Below, one piece after another: positions 22,355-34,033 of a stretch of DNA of 64,000 nt. The stretch comes from Symsagittifera roscoffensis (taxonomy: Eukaryota > Xenacoelomorpha > Acoela > Convolutidae): contig NC_087065.1 of the NCBI RefSeq assembly GCF_963678635.1, forward strand, positions 12,419,579 through 12,483,578, in the 5' to 3' direction. Under the pieces are notes generated by a model that saw only the letters and a list, made by a program, of their open reading frames with translations, did not search any database and had not been told where the DNA came from. How positions within the stretch are numbered: the first letter of the stretch is position 1; every line of letters starts with the position of its first letter. The position numbers were made by a program, and so were the translations under genes.

Positions 22355-24999
22355 GTTAGTAAAGTGATAAGTTTTCAAGCAAGGAATTTCTTAGAAACGA
22401 TCCGAAAAAATTGGTAGCTTATCATTTCGTTAACCTTGCAGTCATTCCCTTAAAGTCATTTTAGTCATGATTTGAACAAATTATTGAAATTTCTCAAAAC
22501 TTTTCTTAGTGTTGAGAAAATTTGGTTTCAAAACACTAGTTTTTAACCTAATTTCGAGCGTCTGAAGCGAGCGAGTAGGGAGCGTTAATCATATAATACT
22601 TCAAAAAACGAGTTTTTTCAGCTGAGATAAATAGATTTGAAGCTTCAGTTGGCACGTTCTTCAACACGAAAACTTGAAAAACCCAAAAAATCTATAAAAA
22701 ACGGAACATGAAAACAATAAAACTTTATTAATTGACTTTTTTATATTTTCGCAGGCAAAAATTTATATTTCGATTTTGTTATGAATTGCGATAATCATAG
22801 TAGTTTACTGAAGCCAGTAAAAAACTTTTCTAATACCGTGGTTGGAAATTTTGATTCCTACTTACGCAGGAACCAGTTGTCCGTGTTTGCTTATGAATTT
22901 CTGTAACAGTCGTTTGGAATACTTAATTCGTGAAAATTTTCCGCCCATTTCAGGAACTCAGAAGTAACTATGTACTCCTGGGTTTTTTTTTCTTCAAAAA
23001 TATCGGTGTCCAAGTAACTTTATTGTTCCGACTTTTGATACGAAAGTAACGGAATATTTGTGCTCGGGGTGGTTTTTTTTTTTAACTAGCCATTTTTGAC
23101 GGATTTTTTTTTATATCATTCAAAAGGTATTGTTGTCCTGAGCTTAAATTTGAAAAGATATTTCACCTGTGATCATTTTTCGTAAAGTTGTGAGGGTTTA
23201 AAGATTGCCATTTTGGCCATTTTGACCAATTTGGGACAATTAACGCGCAATATAATTCGCGCTATTAACGCGTAAGCGAGATTTAATCCGTCCTATAAAT
23301 CGTTCCAAATTGGTTGAACGAAGCTTATTTACCATAATTGATTTGTTACAAGGAACGAAATCTATCTTTTTGTACTTTGTATGGCGTGTGGAGGGATGAT
23401 TTTCATAAAAAACTTCAAATTTTAGAAAAAAAAATTTTCATTTTTTTTATTTCATTTATTTTTTTAAATGTATTACTGCTGCTCAATAAACCTTAAAGGC
23501 AGTCGGAACCTTCAGGGCTTCGCCCTGATACGAGCAGTCTTGTTTTAATTTGGGATGATTTTGAGCCACTTGAAGTTGTTGTTCACTCTTCTCGTTTTTA
23601 GAAAACTAGTAAAAAGTATGAATTGATTATTTCAAAGTATCTCTCGAATGTGTTAATAAGTATTACAGCTAAACAGAATTTTGATTTTGATGAGTCAATT
23701 TTTTTAAGAACTGGTAATTAGCCTTTCGAATTTTGGGTCAAAGAGTTTCAAAATTACGCCATTTTCTACAAACCAAAAAAGATGGCTTCTTGTTATTTCG
23801 TTTATGATATTAAATCAAGTATTTCATTATCCAAAATGGTAGATAAATGACGACAAAACTCTGAGTTTCTATGCTATTCAGACTCATGTTTAGCAAAAAG
23901 CTGGTAAAACTGATTTATCCCTGCTAATGGAAATAACAAAAACTTGAGTCTCTATTTTTAAAAAGGAGCTACTCAACGAAAATAAAAAGGGCACCGAGTA
24001 AGAATTAATATTTGCACTTTTTGCCAATTTTAATTAAAATTTCCAAAAGTTGGATAAGTGTCAATGAAATCAAAAATTGAAAAACAGATGATTATCTCAA
24101 TGAAATTTTTCAAATTTCAAGGTTCTTTAGAACAGACATTTTTTCATCAAAGTAAGCAGAAAACTGGAAATAGATAATTTTTTTAAATTCAGCTGTAACA
24201 TTTAAAAATTGAAATTTTATTTTGAAAAGAAAAAAGTCTTTCATGTTTTTTTTTGCGCAATTTGCACCGTTTTGTTTTCGTTTCATAAATTACCTTCGTT
24301 TTTGTAAATAAATTAGACTTGAATTTTCAAAAAAAATCAAATCGCCAAATATCAAACTTTTCCTGAAATAGCAATCAACATGAAGTGTATAGTTTGAGTT
24401 TGAATTCAATTTGTGTGGTTATAATACAACAAACGATGTATAAATACAAACCACACAGGGATGATTCACTAGCCAAAGACTCTTTTGGGAGTTGCCCTAC
24501 ATAAAGTTAGTGAGAAAAAGAAAGCTGATTTACGGTCACTTCTTAGAAGATCAGGTCAAAAGTTCTGAATTTTTGTTTATGTATATTCGTTTATGGTCTT
24601 AAATTTATTGCAAAACAGACCTTTTCTTAAACTTTTTTTGACATTTTTCAAAATTATAAAATTTGTTAACCTTGACATTAACCAAATTTTGATTTAAAAA
24701 AGGTGCGACAGGTAATAGAATAGAATGTAACTTTTTTTGGACCTAGTCAATCGTTTTTCTGAAAACGTCGAAACATTTGAGAAACAAAGCGTCTTCTTGT
24801 GAATTTTTTTTCTACGTTCGTTGACACTTGAGATAATTTTTTAAACAGCTTGCCTCATATTTGGCTTCGTGCAATTTTTTCACATATTCCAGGCTCTTTG
24901 GTGCTTAGTTTCAAATTATTAATATTTGTCAAGAAAATGGCAAAATAAAAAAAAATGAATACTTAACATAAAATTGTTTTTTATTTTTTTTTGCTAAAG
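22355..24999 (+). other. intron 1 of the 393-aa gene
   Basis: GTTAGT donor, acceptor TTTTTTTTTGCTAAAG. The intron contains the GC-richer repeat R2 (23020-23546) and a CGAGCGTCTGAAGCGAGCGAG motif near 22555, which recurs as a variant near 32077. Otherwise it is AT-rich without further exons that I can see. Confidence 0.55.
23020..23546 (+). repeat. R2 dispersed repeat, copy A
   Basis: Shares about 500 bp with 30431-31066 in the same orientation: ATATTTGTGCTCGGGGTG, TATTGTTGTCCTGAGCTTAA, CGCGCTATTAACGCGTAAGCG, ACGAAGCTTAT/AAGGAAGCTTAT and the terminal hairpin CAGGGCTTCGCCCTG. No open reading frame is conserved between the copies. Likely a non-coding transposon or SINE-like element of unknown class; no target duplication identified. 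Confidence 0.75.
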
Positions 25000-25389
25000 T
25001 TTACCGTGATCGGAACATATTGTGGTACGTGTTCGAAAATATAAGTATTGAATTACTGAGACAAAAAGCGAGCAATAATGGTCCGACCTTAAAAAAAGAT
25101 CCGAAATTGAAAGCAGCTCGACCGTCCATTAACCTGAGCAATTCTTTTGTTTCAGCATCCCGAAGGTCATCCAGAAAAACTGTGAGGTCAAGATCCAGTC
25201 GGAAGGCAGACGGAGTGGACATGGGAGGTCGGAACAACACGGCGGCCTCCTCGTTCTCTGCTGCACCCCCTTCTGCGAGTGAACAAGTTCCGACAGGGGA
25301 GAAGCTAAATGCCCGACTGAATGCGAGGAAGGTGGAGCGAGGCCAAAAGGGGGAGGGGTGGAGATTGCCCAGCAACAAAGATCTTACGG
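25000..25389 (+). CDS. unrecognised 393-aa protein, exon 2
   Basis: The exon is 390 nt between a TTGCTAAAG acceptor and an ACGG|GTGAGA donor, phase 1 to phase 1. It begins with a hydrophobic/aromatic stretch (LYRDRNILWYVFENISIELL), then becomes very basic and Ser/Arg-rich (SASRRSSRKTVRSRSSRKAD), then Ala/Ser-rich and again basic (NARLNARKVERGQKGEG). Composition suggests a disordered, nucleic-acid- or microtubule-binding segment, but that is inference only. Base composition is distinctly higher in GC than the flanking introns. Confidence 0.65.
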
Positions 25390-25494
25390 GTGAGAAGAAC
25401 CTTAATTAATTATTTGACCAAGAACCGATAAATTCAAGGCTTTCAAATTTTTTGAAAACATATCTTGGAAACTTTTTTGAAAGAGTTAAGTAGG

Positions 25495-25843
25495 GCGGAT
25501 TTAGGGCAAAGGGGAGGGGGGCGTCAGACGCTCCCCTTCAGCCTTCAGGGATTCGACCCCCTGCCGACCCAAAGGGTCCCCCCTTTGTACTGTTTTGATA
25601 CATCCATTTTGGTGACGGACCCCAAAAATTTTGGCGCCAATATATACTAATTTTGAAGGGGGATCGCGCTCCGAATAAACGCTATTTGTTGGTCAACATT
25701 TTCCAAAAACTGCCTCAAAACGCCTGTTTTGGCCTGTTGTTTCAAAAATTTGCCTGCGGTGCGGAAAATATGTTCAAAGTGGGGTCTCTATAGTGCTTTA
25801 GGAGAGCTAAATAGTTGGAGCTGGAATTAAGTATTTTTTGAAG
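25495..25843 (-). repeat. M1 MITE, truncated copy
   Basis: It begins GGGCGGATTTAGGGC and carries, in the reverse order of the next copy, GATTCGACCCCCTGCCGACCC, GGTGACGGACCCC, GGCGCCAATATATACTA, GGCCTG and GGGTCTCTATAGTGCTTTAGGAGAGCT. It stops short of the expected CCGCCCCTG end. It lies in intron 2 of the 393-aa gene, head-to-head with the complete copy at 25852. Confidence 0.75.
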
Positions 25844-25851
25844 GTCTAAAA

Positions 25852-26231
25852 CAGGGGCGGATCTAGGGTTTTGTCGACCTTTTTTTACATCGACCAAATT
25901 TATTTTTTGAGCTCTCGCAAAGCACTAAAAAGTCCCTGTTTTGGCCAAAATAATTGCGCCGCAGGCAAAATTTTGAAAAAAAAACAGGCCAAAAAAGACG
26001 TTTTTAGGCACTTTTTGGAAAATTTTGACCAAAAAATTGCTTTTTTGGTTTTGGCGTGCGCTCTCTCACAAAAATAGTATATATTGGCGCTAAAGGAGAC
26101 TTTAGAAAACTTTTAGGGTCCGTCACCAAAAATTGATATCTCAAGATAAAACAACAGGGAACCCTTTGGGTCGGCAGGGAGTCGAATCCCTGAGAAGAGG
26201 CGTCCGCCCCCCTCCCTCAAATCCGCCCCAG
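25852..26231 (+). mobile_element. complete M1 MITE (hAT-like, 380 bp)
   Basis: The left end is CAGGGGCGGATCTAGGG and the inverted right end CTGGGGCGGATTTGAGG, about 13/16 identical. Flanks are GTCTAAAA (25844-25851) and GTCTAACT (26232-26239), an imperfect 8-bp target duplication as made by hAT transposases. There is no ORF, so it is non-autonomous. Together with 25495-25843 it forms an inverted pair of about 300 bp arms that could fold into a long hairpin in the pre-mRNA of the host gene. Confidence 0.75.
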
Positions 26232-26561
26232 GTCTAACTAAAACAATTTCAAGATTTTTTGATTTGCGTATATTTAGGTTAAATCCAATTATTATAAAAA
26301 AAAACAGATGCTTCAGATTTTTTGCGAACTTAAATCATGCTCTGAACGAAATGAAATAGCGGCCCATGCTCAATAGTGAAATGCTCAAAAATTATGTTCG
26401 CCAAACAGAATTCACAAAAATAAAACGAAAAAAAAACGTGAAAATTAATAAGCTAAATGCAATCTTCAGTTTGGTGAATTTTTCGGGAATTCGGTTCTTT
26501 GCTCATAAAAACAACCCCCAGTATAAAAAGTAAATTAAGTAATCTTCATGTTCAATTGCAG

Positions 26562-27007
26562 GTATCTGGGGATCGAGACGACTTTACTTGCAGAAATTGA
26601 CCTCTAAAATGGACCGGTCACTGGAGTCGCGAAGTCAAGGCATACGCCAGGGTATAGCAAGTGCGCCTCCTCAATACTTCGCACGTGAAAACACTTTTTC
26701 GACCATGACTGGAAGAGATCATCCCCCCGCTACAGCTGCTACACGACCCATGACTCAAAAACATACGGCGCCCCCCACCAGGGGAAAGTTAATAATACTA
26801 AGAGATCATGCACTTGAGCGGACAACTCCATATGCGACTAAACTGACACTTGAAGACATAGCTCTGCCAACAAGTGAGCACAGAAAGGGAAGAAACAAAA
26901 GAGTAAGGTATCAACTCAATGCGTACGGGCAGTCGAACCCCTTTATTGGGCATCTAACGGGACCCGAGACATCTTCACCCCGAGCAAGTCACATGATAGC
27001 CACTTGA
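26562..27007 (+). CDS. unrecognised 393-aa protein, exon 3 (last)
   Basis: Acceptor ATTGCAG; the joined codon GGT follows exon 2 in phase and the frame runs 148 codons to a TGA at 27005-27007. The peptide starts GIWGSRRLYLQKLTSKMDRS and is basic, Thr/Pro-rich in the middle (TRPMTQKHTAPPTRGK), with a more structured end (RYQLNAYGQSNPFIGHLTG). An ATTAAA poly(A)-like signal occurs near 27095. The complete three-exon protein is 393 residues with no membrane segment. I do not recognise it. Confidence 0.65.
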
Positions 27008-27286
27008 AAATGTGAAACTATTTTATTAATTTTAGACGCTGCGTGAACTCTTCCAACATTGAATTGAACGTAATTTGTATCTGTTCCCGTTTCTTAATTA
27101 AACTCAACAAAAAAGGAAGCTAGTTTTACAAATTTTTCAATTCTAGTTTGGAAGTTTTGGAGAAAAAGAATACATTAGTGGACAAAAATCAAGCGCAAAT
27201 TCAGGTTTTCACTGTCTAACTCGCCTGTTTTCAATTTCCCTTTTGAGCTAAATTTACTTTAATTTTCTGCAAATTTTTTAGATAGA

Positions 27287-27654
27287 TCGAGAGCAAACAA
27301 TCAGAGCTACCCTCAATGAAGTTATTAAAACTTGCTTTCAAACGCTTGCCAATTTATCCAGAGTCTGAAATTGTTAGATTTCCTCATCCGCACCAAATTT
27401 TTCATCGGAGTAAACTCTTTTATGAATAAGCGGAGTATAAAAAATCATACGACATGAAACGTTATCAGCGAATAAGCTGAAACAATCAGTTTGAAAATTT
27501 TACAAGTTTCAGCTGGTTATTACGTTTTCACGCGTTTTGAAAAATATAGGTCGGATAAATAAAACTAGAATGTTTAGATGTGAAAAGATTTGGGAAGCGT
27601 TTGAAACCAAATATTGATAACTTCATAAAGGGTAGCTCTGATCATTCGCTCTTG
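27287..27654. mobile_element. TIR element, about 370 bp
   Basis: The left arm (27287-27350) and the reverse complement of the right arm (27592-27654) share AGAGC(A/G)AA, ATCAGAGCTACCCT, ATGAAGTTAT and TTTCAAACGCTT over about 60 bp, roughly 80% identity by eye. There is no ORF between the arms, so it reads as a MITE. I could not fix the exact ends or a target duplication. Confidence 0.6.
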
Positions 27655-28827
27655 GTCTCCCGCGTTGACCTCCGCCCATGCAAAAGGCTAGCCATACAAT
27701 TTTACAAATGGAGCTAATGAAGAAAGCTAGTCATACAACTTTGAAAACTGTATAACTAGCATTTTTCCAAATAGCGCTTTTTTGCATGAACGAAAAATTG
27801 ATAAACTAAAACTGACGGTTTTTAAACCAGATATCCTAAATGTAATGGTGTTATTTGAATCGATTTTGGAGACAAAAAAAAATCCAGAAAACTTATTACA
27901 CAATGCAACGTTAAAGATGCTATTCAAAAAAATTCATACTATTAAAAATGTGTGGCCAGCACATTTTTAAAACAAAATCCAACATTTTTTTTTCAGTCGC
28001 AAAAACATTTTTTATCACCCAAAAAAAAACAAATTTCAAAAAAGTTTTTGTGTGTAAAATTGAAATTTTTTTGTTTATAACGTAGCCCAGACACAGTCTT
28101 TTTGCACATAAAAACTATTAGAATGAGGGTTTTGTATAAAGCCACATTTATTTATTTATTTGTTTTTATAAATTAAGATGATTTTAAGTTGCAATAAAGA
28201 ACGCCGCAATTTACAAACACACAAACTTTCACAAAAAACTTTTTTTAAGCGTTGACAAAAAGTTACAATTTTGATGAAATAGAAAAAAAACGCGGCAAAC
28301 CTTCAATTGCGGTTTATCTGTGTCATTGTTGCCACCGAACTTGTAGTTTTCTATTTGAGAAAAACGTTGGTTATTGTAAGGAGGAAATCATTAGGAGAAA
28401 ATTCTATTCACATAATTTCATGCAGCAAACTAATGCTGGTCACGCATTTTCACAAAGCGATGAAGTTTTAGTCACACAGTTTCCCACTGTGAAAATTTGC
28501 TAGTCGTCGATTTATCAGACATTTTTCTTGACGTGTAAAATGCTAGTTTCACAAGTGTAAAATTGTACGACTATCTTTTTTGTCAACGCAACCGTAAAAC
28601 TTATGTAAAACTTTTGCTGAAATTCGAAGTGAACGTAATCCAAAATGTATATTGAAAACAGGCAATTTATAGAGTAAAACCCTGAAGTTGCGCTAAATTT
28701 TGTCCTCCAATGTAAATTGGAGATTAAAAAAATGAAGATGATTCGCATGTCAATAAAAAGATAGTTCATATTGTCATGCGTCATTTCAACCTATTACTAC
28801 AATCAAACATTACAATGCTAATATGTG

Positions 28828-28881
28828 GATAGGCGCACAATTTGGAGTGCGTAGGTTTCTGGAATCCAGAGACAAGTCTTT
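28828..28881 (+). repeat. dispersed repeat, partner of 459-513
   Basis: Inverted match to 459-513 with the same blocks in the same order. It lies alone in AT-rich intergenic DNA. Confidence 0.6.
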
Positions 28882-29017
28882 AATTATGTTAAAATTTTGT
28901 CGGAACGAGCAAACAAAATGAAAGAAACCAAATAAGAATAAAAAGAGCTAACAGTTCACAAAATACACAGTCTCGTAATGAAATTAATGACTGTTTTCAT
29001 TTCGTGTCTGTGCAAAT

Positions 29018-29340
29018 CAGCCCCATACAAAACAGTCCGGAAAAGTATGAAAATGAACGAAAAAACAGTCCGAAAAACAGTCCCAAGTAAAAATTGTTTT
29101 AACAAGCCGGCAGGCCGAGAATTGCTCTTTGCTCTTTGTTCGTTGTGCAATCGTGTTGCGAGCTTGCCAACAGAGGGTAGGACTTACTACGAAATTTGGA
29201 GCCGGTTATCGCCGCGAAGCTGCGACGGGCGCGCAGCGCGCTCACCGGTGACCTTAAACTGGACTGTTTTGTGATGGACTGATTTTTTCCTTCATAATAT
29301 GATTTTTCGGACTTTTATGTATTGGATTATTTTGTATGGG
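29018..29340. mobile_element. possible TIR element around a GC-rich core
   Basis: CCCATACAAAACAGTCCGGAA on the left is mirrored by an inverted TTCGGACTTTTATG...TTTTGTATGGG on the right (about 29305-29340). The core (29100-29260) is unusually GC-rich for the region, with GCGACGGGCGCGCAGCGCGC. The arms also contain several ACAGTCC/GGACTGT words. No target duplication established; non-coding. Confidence 0.45.
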
Positions 29341-29516
29341 ACTGTTTCTTATATGCACCTTTCATTTCTATTTCTAATTTCCAAATTGATTTGAAGCCCT
29401 CAAACTAGATGCTTAAAGCAAATGCTTACTTAATTTCTACGTTTTTCAAAACTTTCCAGATTTAGATAAAATTTACTCAGAAATAACAAAATTTAGTAGT
29501 AATGACTCTTTGATTA

Positions 29517-29796
29517 TTAGATTTGGAAAATTATCTGATGACTCCCTCCGATGTTGTCTGCCTTTTCGTTGTCTGACGAGGCTTTCGATTCACCTCCGCG
29601 AGTAGAGTCGTTCGAATTGTTCGCCGAACTGACCGGGTCCGAACTCAATTGATTGGGACCCATAGGGTCGTCTTCTAACTCGTAGGGCAGGTAGGCGTTC
29701 GTTATATCGAACTTCCCGTGGAATAATTCATCTACATCTGTCACATTTCGTTTCATAGTGGAATCAAACTTGTCGATTATTCGACTGTATTGGTAC
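29517..29796 (-). CDS. SLC16-like MFS transporter, last exon (E)
   Basis: Acceptor GCTTTTTAG; one base completes a Lys codon from exon D, then 92 codons to a TAA at 29519-29517. It encodes the C-terminal cytoplasmic tail: YQYSRIIDKFDSTMKRNVTD, an acidic/Pro segment (YELEDDPMGPN) and a Ser/Asn-rich end (SANNSNDSTRGGESKASSDN). There are no membrane segments, as expected for the tail after TM12. Phase agreement with exon D supports the splice choice AA|GTCAGT there. Confidence 0.75.
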
Positions 29797-30430
29797 CTAA
29801 AAAGCATTATTTGTAACCTTGATGTCCTTTTTTATAAGATGGAACCCTTTTACTTTCGCTACTACACCTGGATATATTTTGGTAAAACTTATGAACTCAA
29901 GTTCGGAAAAAAGAAACAGACGTAGGGAATGACTGTTAACGAATTGACATTTTGGAAGTTTAACCCCGTCACCGCTGTTATATCTTGTTACTATGTGATG
30001 ACATCGCTGAAGTAATTAAAAAGATGCCTTAGGCCCCAGTGAAACAGATATCACAATGCATAGGTTTTTGATTCAAAATCAAAAACGCTTTTTTTTCGCG
30101 CGTGACTCCTATAATTGGTTCACTAAAACCTGAATTTTTGTTAATTGTAAATAACAAAGAGCAAAAAAAAACAAAAAATTCAGCAAAAAAGCTAATCACA
30201 AAATCTCCACATTTGGAAAGGTATGACTATTTTTGTGCTGAAGATACCAAAAATTTTGTAGGTGGAAGAGTTTTAAAATTTCCTTAACAAGTTTTTAATG
30301 TCTTTTTTAAGCTCTTAATCTTTAGATGACTCAAGCATTAATGGAAACTCAATTTAAAAAATTGGTTTATGAAACAATTCTAGTAAAAAAAATGCACATT
30401 AAAACTACTAATTAGAGACATTTCATTCAA

Positions 30431-31066
30431 TTTTTGTTCCAACTTTCGTAACAAAAGAAAATAAATATTTGTGCTCGGGGTGATTTTTATTCTTCGGACA
30501 AATTTCGACTTTTTAACTAGCCATTTTTGGCAGAACTTTTTATATCATTCAAAATGTAATGTTTCGATTTTTCGCATTTTTAAATTTTGACTGAATTTCG
30601 ACAAATTTCGGCTTTTTAACTAAAGTATTTTGACGGAAACTATTATATCATTCAAAAGGTATTGTTGTCCTGAGCTTAAATTTGAAAAGATATTTCAATT
30701 GTGATCGTTTTTCATAAAGTTATGGGGGTCTAAATATTGCCACTTCGGCCAATTTGCGACAATGAACACGTGATATACTTCGCGCTATTAACGCGTAAGC
30801 GGAGATTTAATCCATCTTAGAAATCGTTTCAAATTGGTTCAAGGAAGCTTATATGCCATAATTGATTTGTTAATAGAAGCAAATTCTATCACTTTGTACT
30901 TAACATGACGTGTGGGGAGATGTTTTTACAAACAATCTCAAAAACATTTTCTATTTTTTTAAATTTAGTTTTATTACATTCAAACTTTTCATGTTATTAC
31001 TGCTCCGTAGCCCTTAAAATGCAGTCGGAACATTCAGGGCTTCGCCCTGATATAAGCAGTTTTGTT
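30431..31066 (+). repeat. R2 dispersed repeat, copy B
   Basis: Same order of blocks as 23020-23546. This copy is longer by about 110 bp because the TTTTTAACTA...TATATCATTCAAAA segment is tandemly duplicated. It ends with the same CAGGGCTTCGCCCTG hairpin. Copies A and B lie on either side of the convergent gene ends. Confidence 0.75.
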
Positions 31067-31097
31067 GAGTTTTGATTTACATTCTTCCAAAGAATTC

Positions 31098-31206
31098 ATT
31101 AAGATAATAATAGTTAAGATCATTAGTTAAGATTAATAAGATCATAATAGTTAAGATCCTTAAGATCATAATAGTTAAGATCATAATAATTAAGATCATA
31201 AGATCA
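31098..31206. repeat. AGTTAAGATCATAAT microsatellite-like array
   Basis: Six or seven imperfect copies of TAGTTAAGATCATAA, with spacing of 12-21 bp. Simple sequence; no coding or regulatory interpretation. Confidence 0.75.
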
Positions 31207-33139
31207 AATTAACTGATTTACGATGCTCCAATTGATCAGTAATTGATCATCAATGCTCCAGTTGATAAAACTCAAAAACAGCCGTGGATTTAAAAACAAA
31301 GACTGAAAGAACTCCACATTTTACTGATCCAGTCTCAAAAACTTCAGAACTAAAGTATCCAAACTGTAACCTGTTCGAAAGATAAGTCTACAAAATTTTT
31401 AGAAATTTTTCTCAGAGTCTATATAGTTCCCATGCTTTCAATTTGAAAAATCATCATCAGAATAAACAATTTTGGAAAAATCAATCAATTTGCTCGCAAC
31501 TCGGTTCTTTCGATTCAATTTGAGCTTAAATTTTCATCAAAATCCATAATTGCGTCTTTTGTACTGCTTTTAACCAAAAATACGTTTTTTTTAATATTTG
31601 TTTTTCAAATGAGTAGTGCTACGTGATACGTTTGAGAAGGATTTTTTTCGAACATTTCAATAAAGAAGTACAAAAAAGATTGTCTATAGTTTGACGCGTC
31701 AAAAAACCAACCAGTTTTTTGAATAGGGACAAATTTTGCTATTTTGAATCAAATTGGGAAAGAAAGAACATTTTCATGCGCCAAATTTGACTTTTGGAGT
31801 TAAGTTCACACAGTAATCCTTCTACAGTTTCATTCACGTCCGTCTGTTTGTTTTTGTTCCGACCCTTGAAAATGGTGAGGAGCTTTGTATTCGTGTATGT
31901 TTTAGTTTTTTTTCCGCGCAAAATCAGGTGTACCACAAATAATCCTCGGACATGGTTGAGCGATGAGTCATATTAAAGCGCTTAAAGTCGTGATTTGAAC
32001 CATGTTGAAAAATTTTTTACAAAATTTCTAGTGTCCAGAAAAACTGCATTGAAATTTTTGAATTTTTGCTTCATTTCGAGCGAATGAAGCGAGTGAGCAG
32101 TCTTATTTTAACTGCTTAAAAAATTACAATATCTTAGTTTAAAATGTAAAAACTTAATTTTACTCCCGCCTGTAACATTAGTTTACTTTGAGTATTTTAG
32201 CACCTTTTTGGAATCAAAGATATCCAAAATTCAAACAACTGCAAAACATGAAAAACAAATCATTTTTAAAGTAACTTTTCTACAATATTGTTTTTCAGTT
32301 TGCTCGTTTTACTATGAATGTCGAATATACCTAATCTCCAGTTTTTTTTTCAACTCATTTTATCTCACCACGTCGAAAAAAAACGACAATAATTTTTTAA
32401 AAAATTGTTGTATTTTCTAAGACTATGGTCGTAACATTCTGGGCTACTTGCACAGTAACCAGCTATTTTTTGTTATAATTTCCAAATGCTCTAAAAAATT
32501 ATGATTAAATGGTGAATTATTACCAGCATTTTTATCAGAATCAAACCAACAAAAAACTTCTAATTACAACTATTTTTGGTTCTACTAACTCTGATGGGCT
32601 GTAAAAAGTTTTCGTGTTTTCGCCCGTACGATCAAAAGCCAAGATAATGAGCTTTAATCACTGATGTCATTGAGCAGATTAACATATAAGTCATTTCAAA
32701 CCATATGTTCAGAACGATTATCAGTTTTTAACGACTCTATGAAGTTATTCAGCCTAGTTAAACACAATTGGACGATAAAAAAATTATAAATGAGATTTTT
32801 TTAAGAAGAAGAAATGTACGCATCAAAAACTATTGCCCAAAACTTTAAATTTCTTGCATTTTATATGCATCAAACAGAAACAAAACAATGAAGTCGTCAA
32901 TTGCCTTGTTTTCTTATTTTAGGGAAGCTTAACCTCGGATTAAGCGTTTTTTCATATCTGACAATCAACAGATGACAATTGTAATACGTTGGACTTCTTA
33001 AAGACTCAATTTTCACTTTTAACGATGAAAAAAATGTCCTAACAAAATATGCTATTTATCCTAAAACGAGCTTTATTGACCAAGTCAAAATCGACGCTGC
33101 AATGAAATATATTCCCGCACCGGAGTACCATGGATAATA

Positions 33140-33760
33140 ATCGAATATAATGGAAAATTGTTGTCTAAAATTTTGTCATTATTTTCCATTATTGTTGCAA
33201 TTTAGACCGCAAAGTCGATTATATTGTCATTATAATAGATTATTTTCGTAAAAACAACAATCCAATAAAATCCATTATAATGGATTACAATCCATTTAAA
33301 ATCTATCATAATTGAATGGAGGCGGGGGTTGAGGGTTACTCAGTATGAACAACACCTATTTACCCCCATTCTCCCTTTTAATCCCGTCACCCAAGTTTTT
33401 TGTTCCACCTTCCCCCTCCCCATTTTTACCCCACCCTCATTCAGTAAACGAGGGAAGGGAGTAAACTGAGAAGGGGTAAACGGAGTGGGGGAGGGGCGGG
33501 GGTAAACTGCGGGGGTGGGGGTAAGCTGGGGAAGGACAAAAAGTTTACGAAGTTCATAATTTTTTCTCAAAAAATACATTATAATCGATTATAATCTATT
33601 ATAATGGGTTATAACAATTTAAAAAATATTATGATTTTAATCCTTTTTTAATGGATTACAAACGATTATAAAAGAATATAATCGATTATAATGGATTATA
33701 TTGATATAAAAAATACTAGGATTATAATCCATTTTTGATGGATTATAATCGATTATTTTT
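33140..33760. repeat. TTATAATC palindromic repeat with a G/C-skewed block
   Basis: Both flanks (33140-33315 and 33575-33760) are runs of ATTATAATGGATTATAATCGATT-like words, self-complementary and able to form cruciforms. Between them, 33316-33542 is strongly strand-asymmetric: C-runs up to about 33435 (CCTTCCCCCTCCCC), then G-runs (GGGGGAGGGGCGGGGGTAAAC), with GTAAACTG/TTTACCCC words repeated in mirror. The G-rich half could form quadruplexes. Not coding. Confidence 0.65.
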
Positions 33761-34033
33761 GTAATTTTATAGATACTGACTATGTACTCCAGCGCGGTTT
33801 ATAACACTTTGTGTAAAAGTATTTAAAAAAGGGATGTCTTTACGGGGTCTCTTTAACTAATTCCCCCTCCCCCCCCCCCCCTTCCCCTCTTAGGGTACCT
33901 AGTAACGAATTGCCAACCCTATAAAAAATAATTCAACGGTTAAGCATTTTGTACCAATTAACGAATCTGCTCCCTTTTTGCAAAAGGGGAGGAATAAGTT
34001 AAAGAGATTGAAAATATGAAAGACTGTACTGAC

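Larger units (their letters stand above)
27008..29516. other. convergent intergenic region
   Basis: This is the space between the 3' ends of the plus-strand 393-aa gene and the minus-strand transporter gene. It holds two inverted-repeat elements (27287-27654 and 29018-29340) and a dispersed repeat copy (28828-28881). An 83-codon Cys-rich plus-strand frame at 28252-28503 has no splice or family support. Confidence 0.5.
29797..34033 (-). other. intron D-E of transporter gene
   Basis: GTCAGT donor to TTTTTAG acceptor, 4.2 kb. It contains repeat R2 copy B (30431-31066), an AGTTAAGATCATAAT microsatellite (31098-31206), the CGAGCGAATGAAGCGAGTGAG word near 32077, and the TTATAATC palindrome block at 33140-33760. 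Confidence 0.6.

Noticed and set aside
25001-25378. 125-codon minus-strand frame
   Set aside because: Exact antisense of exon 2 of the 393-aa gene, which has agreeing splice sites and phase.
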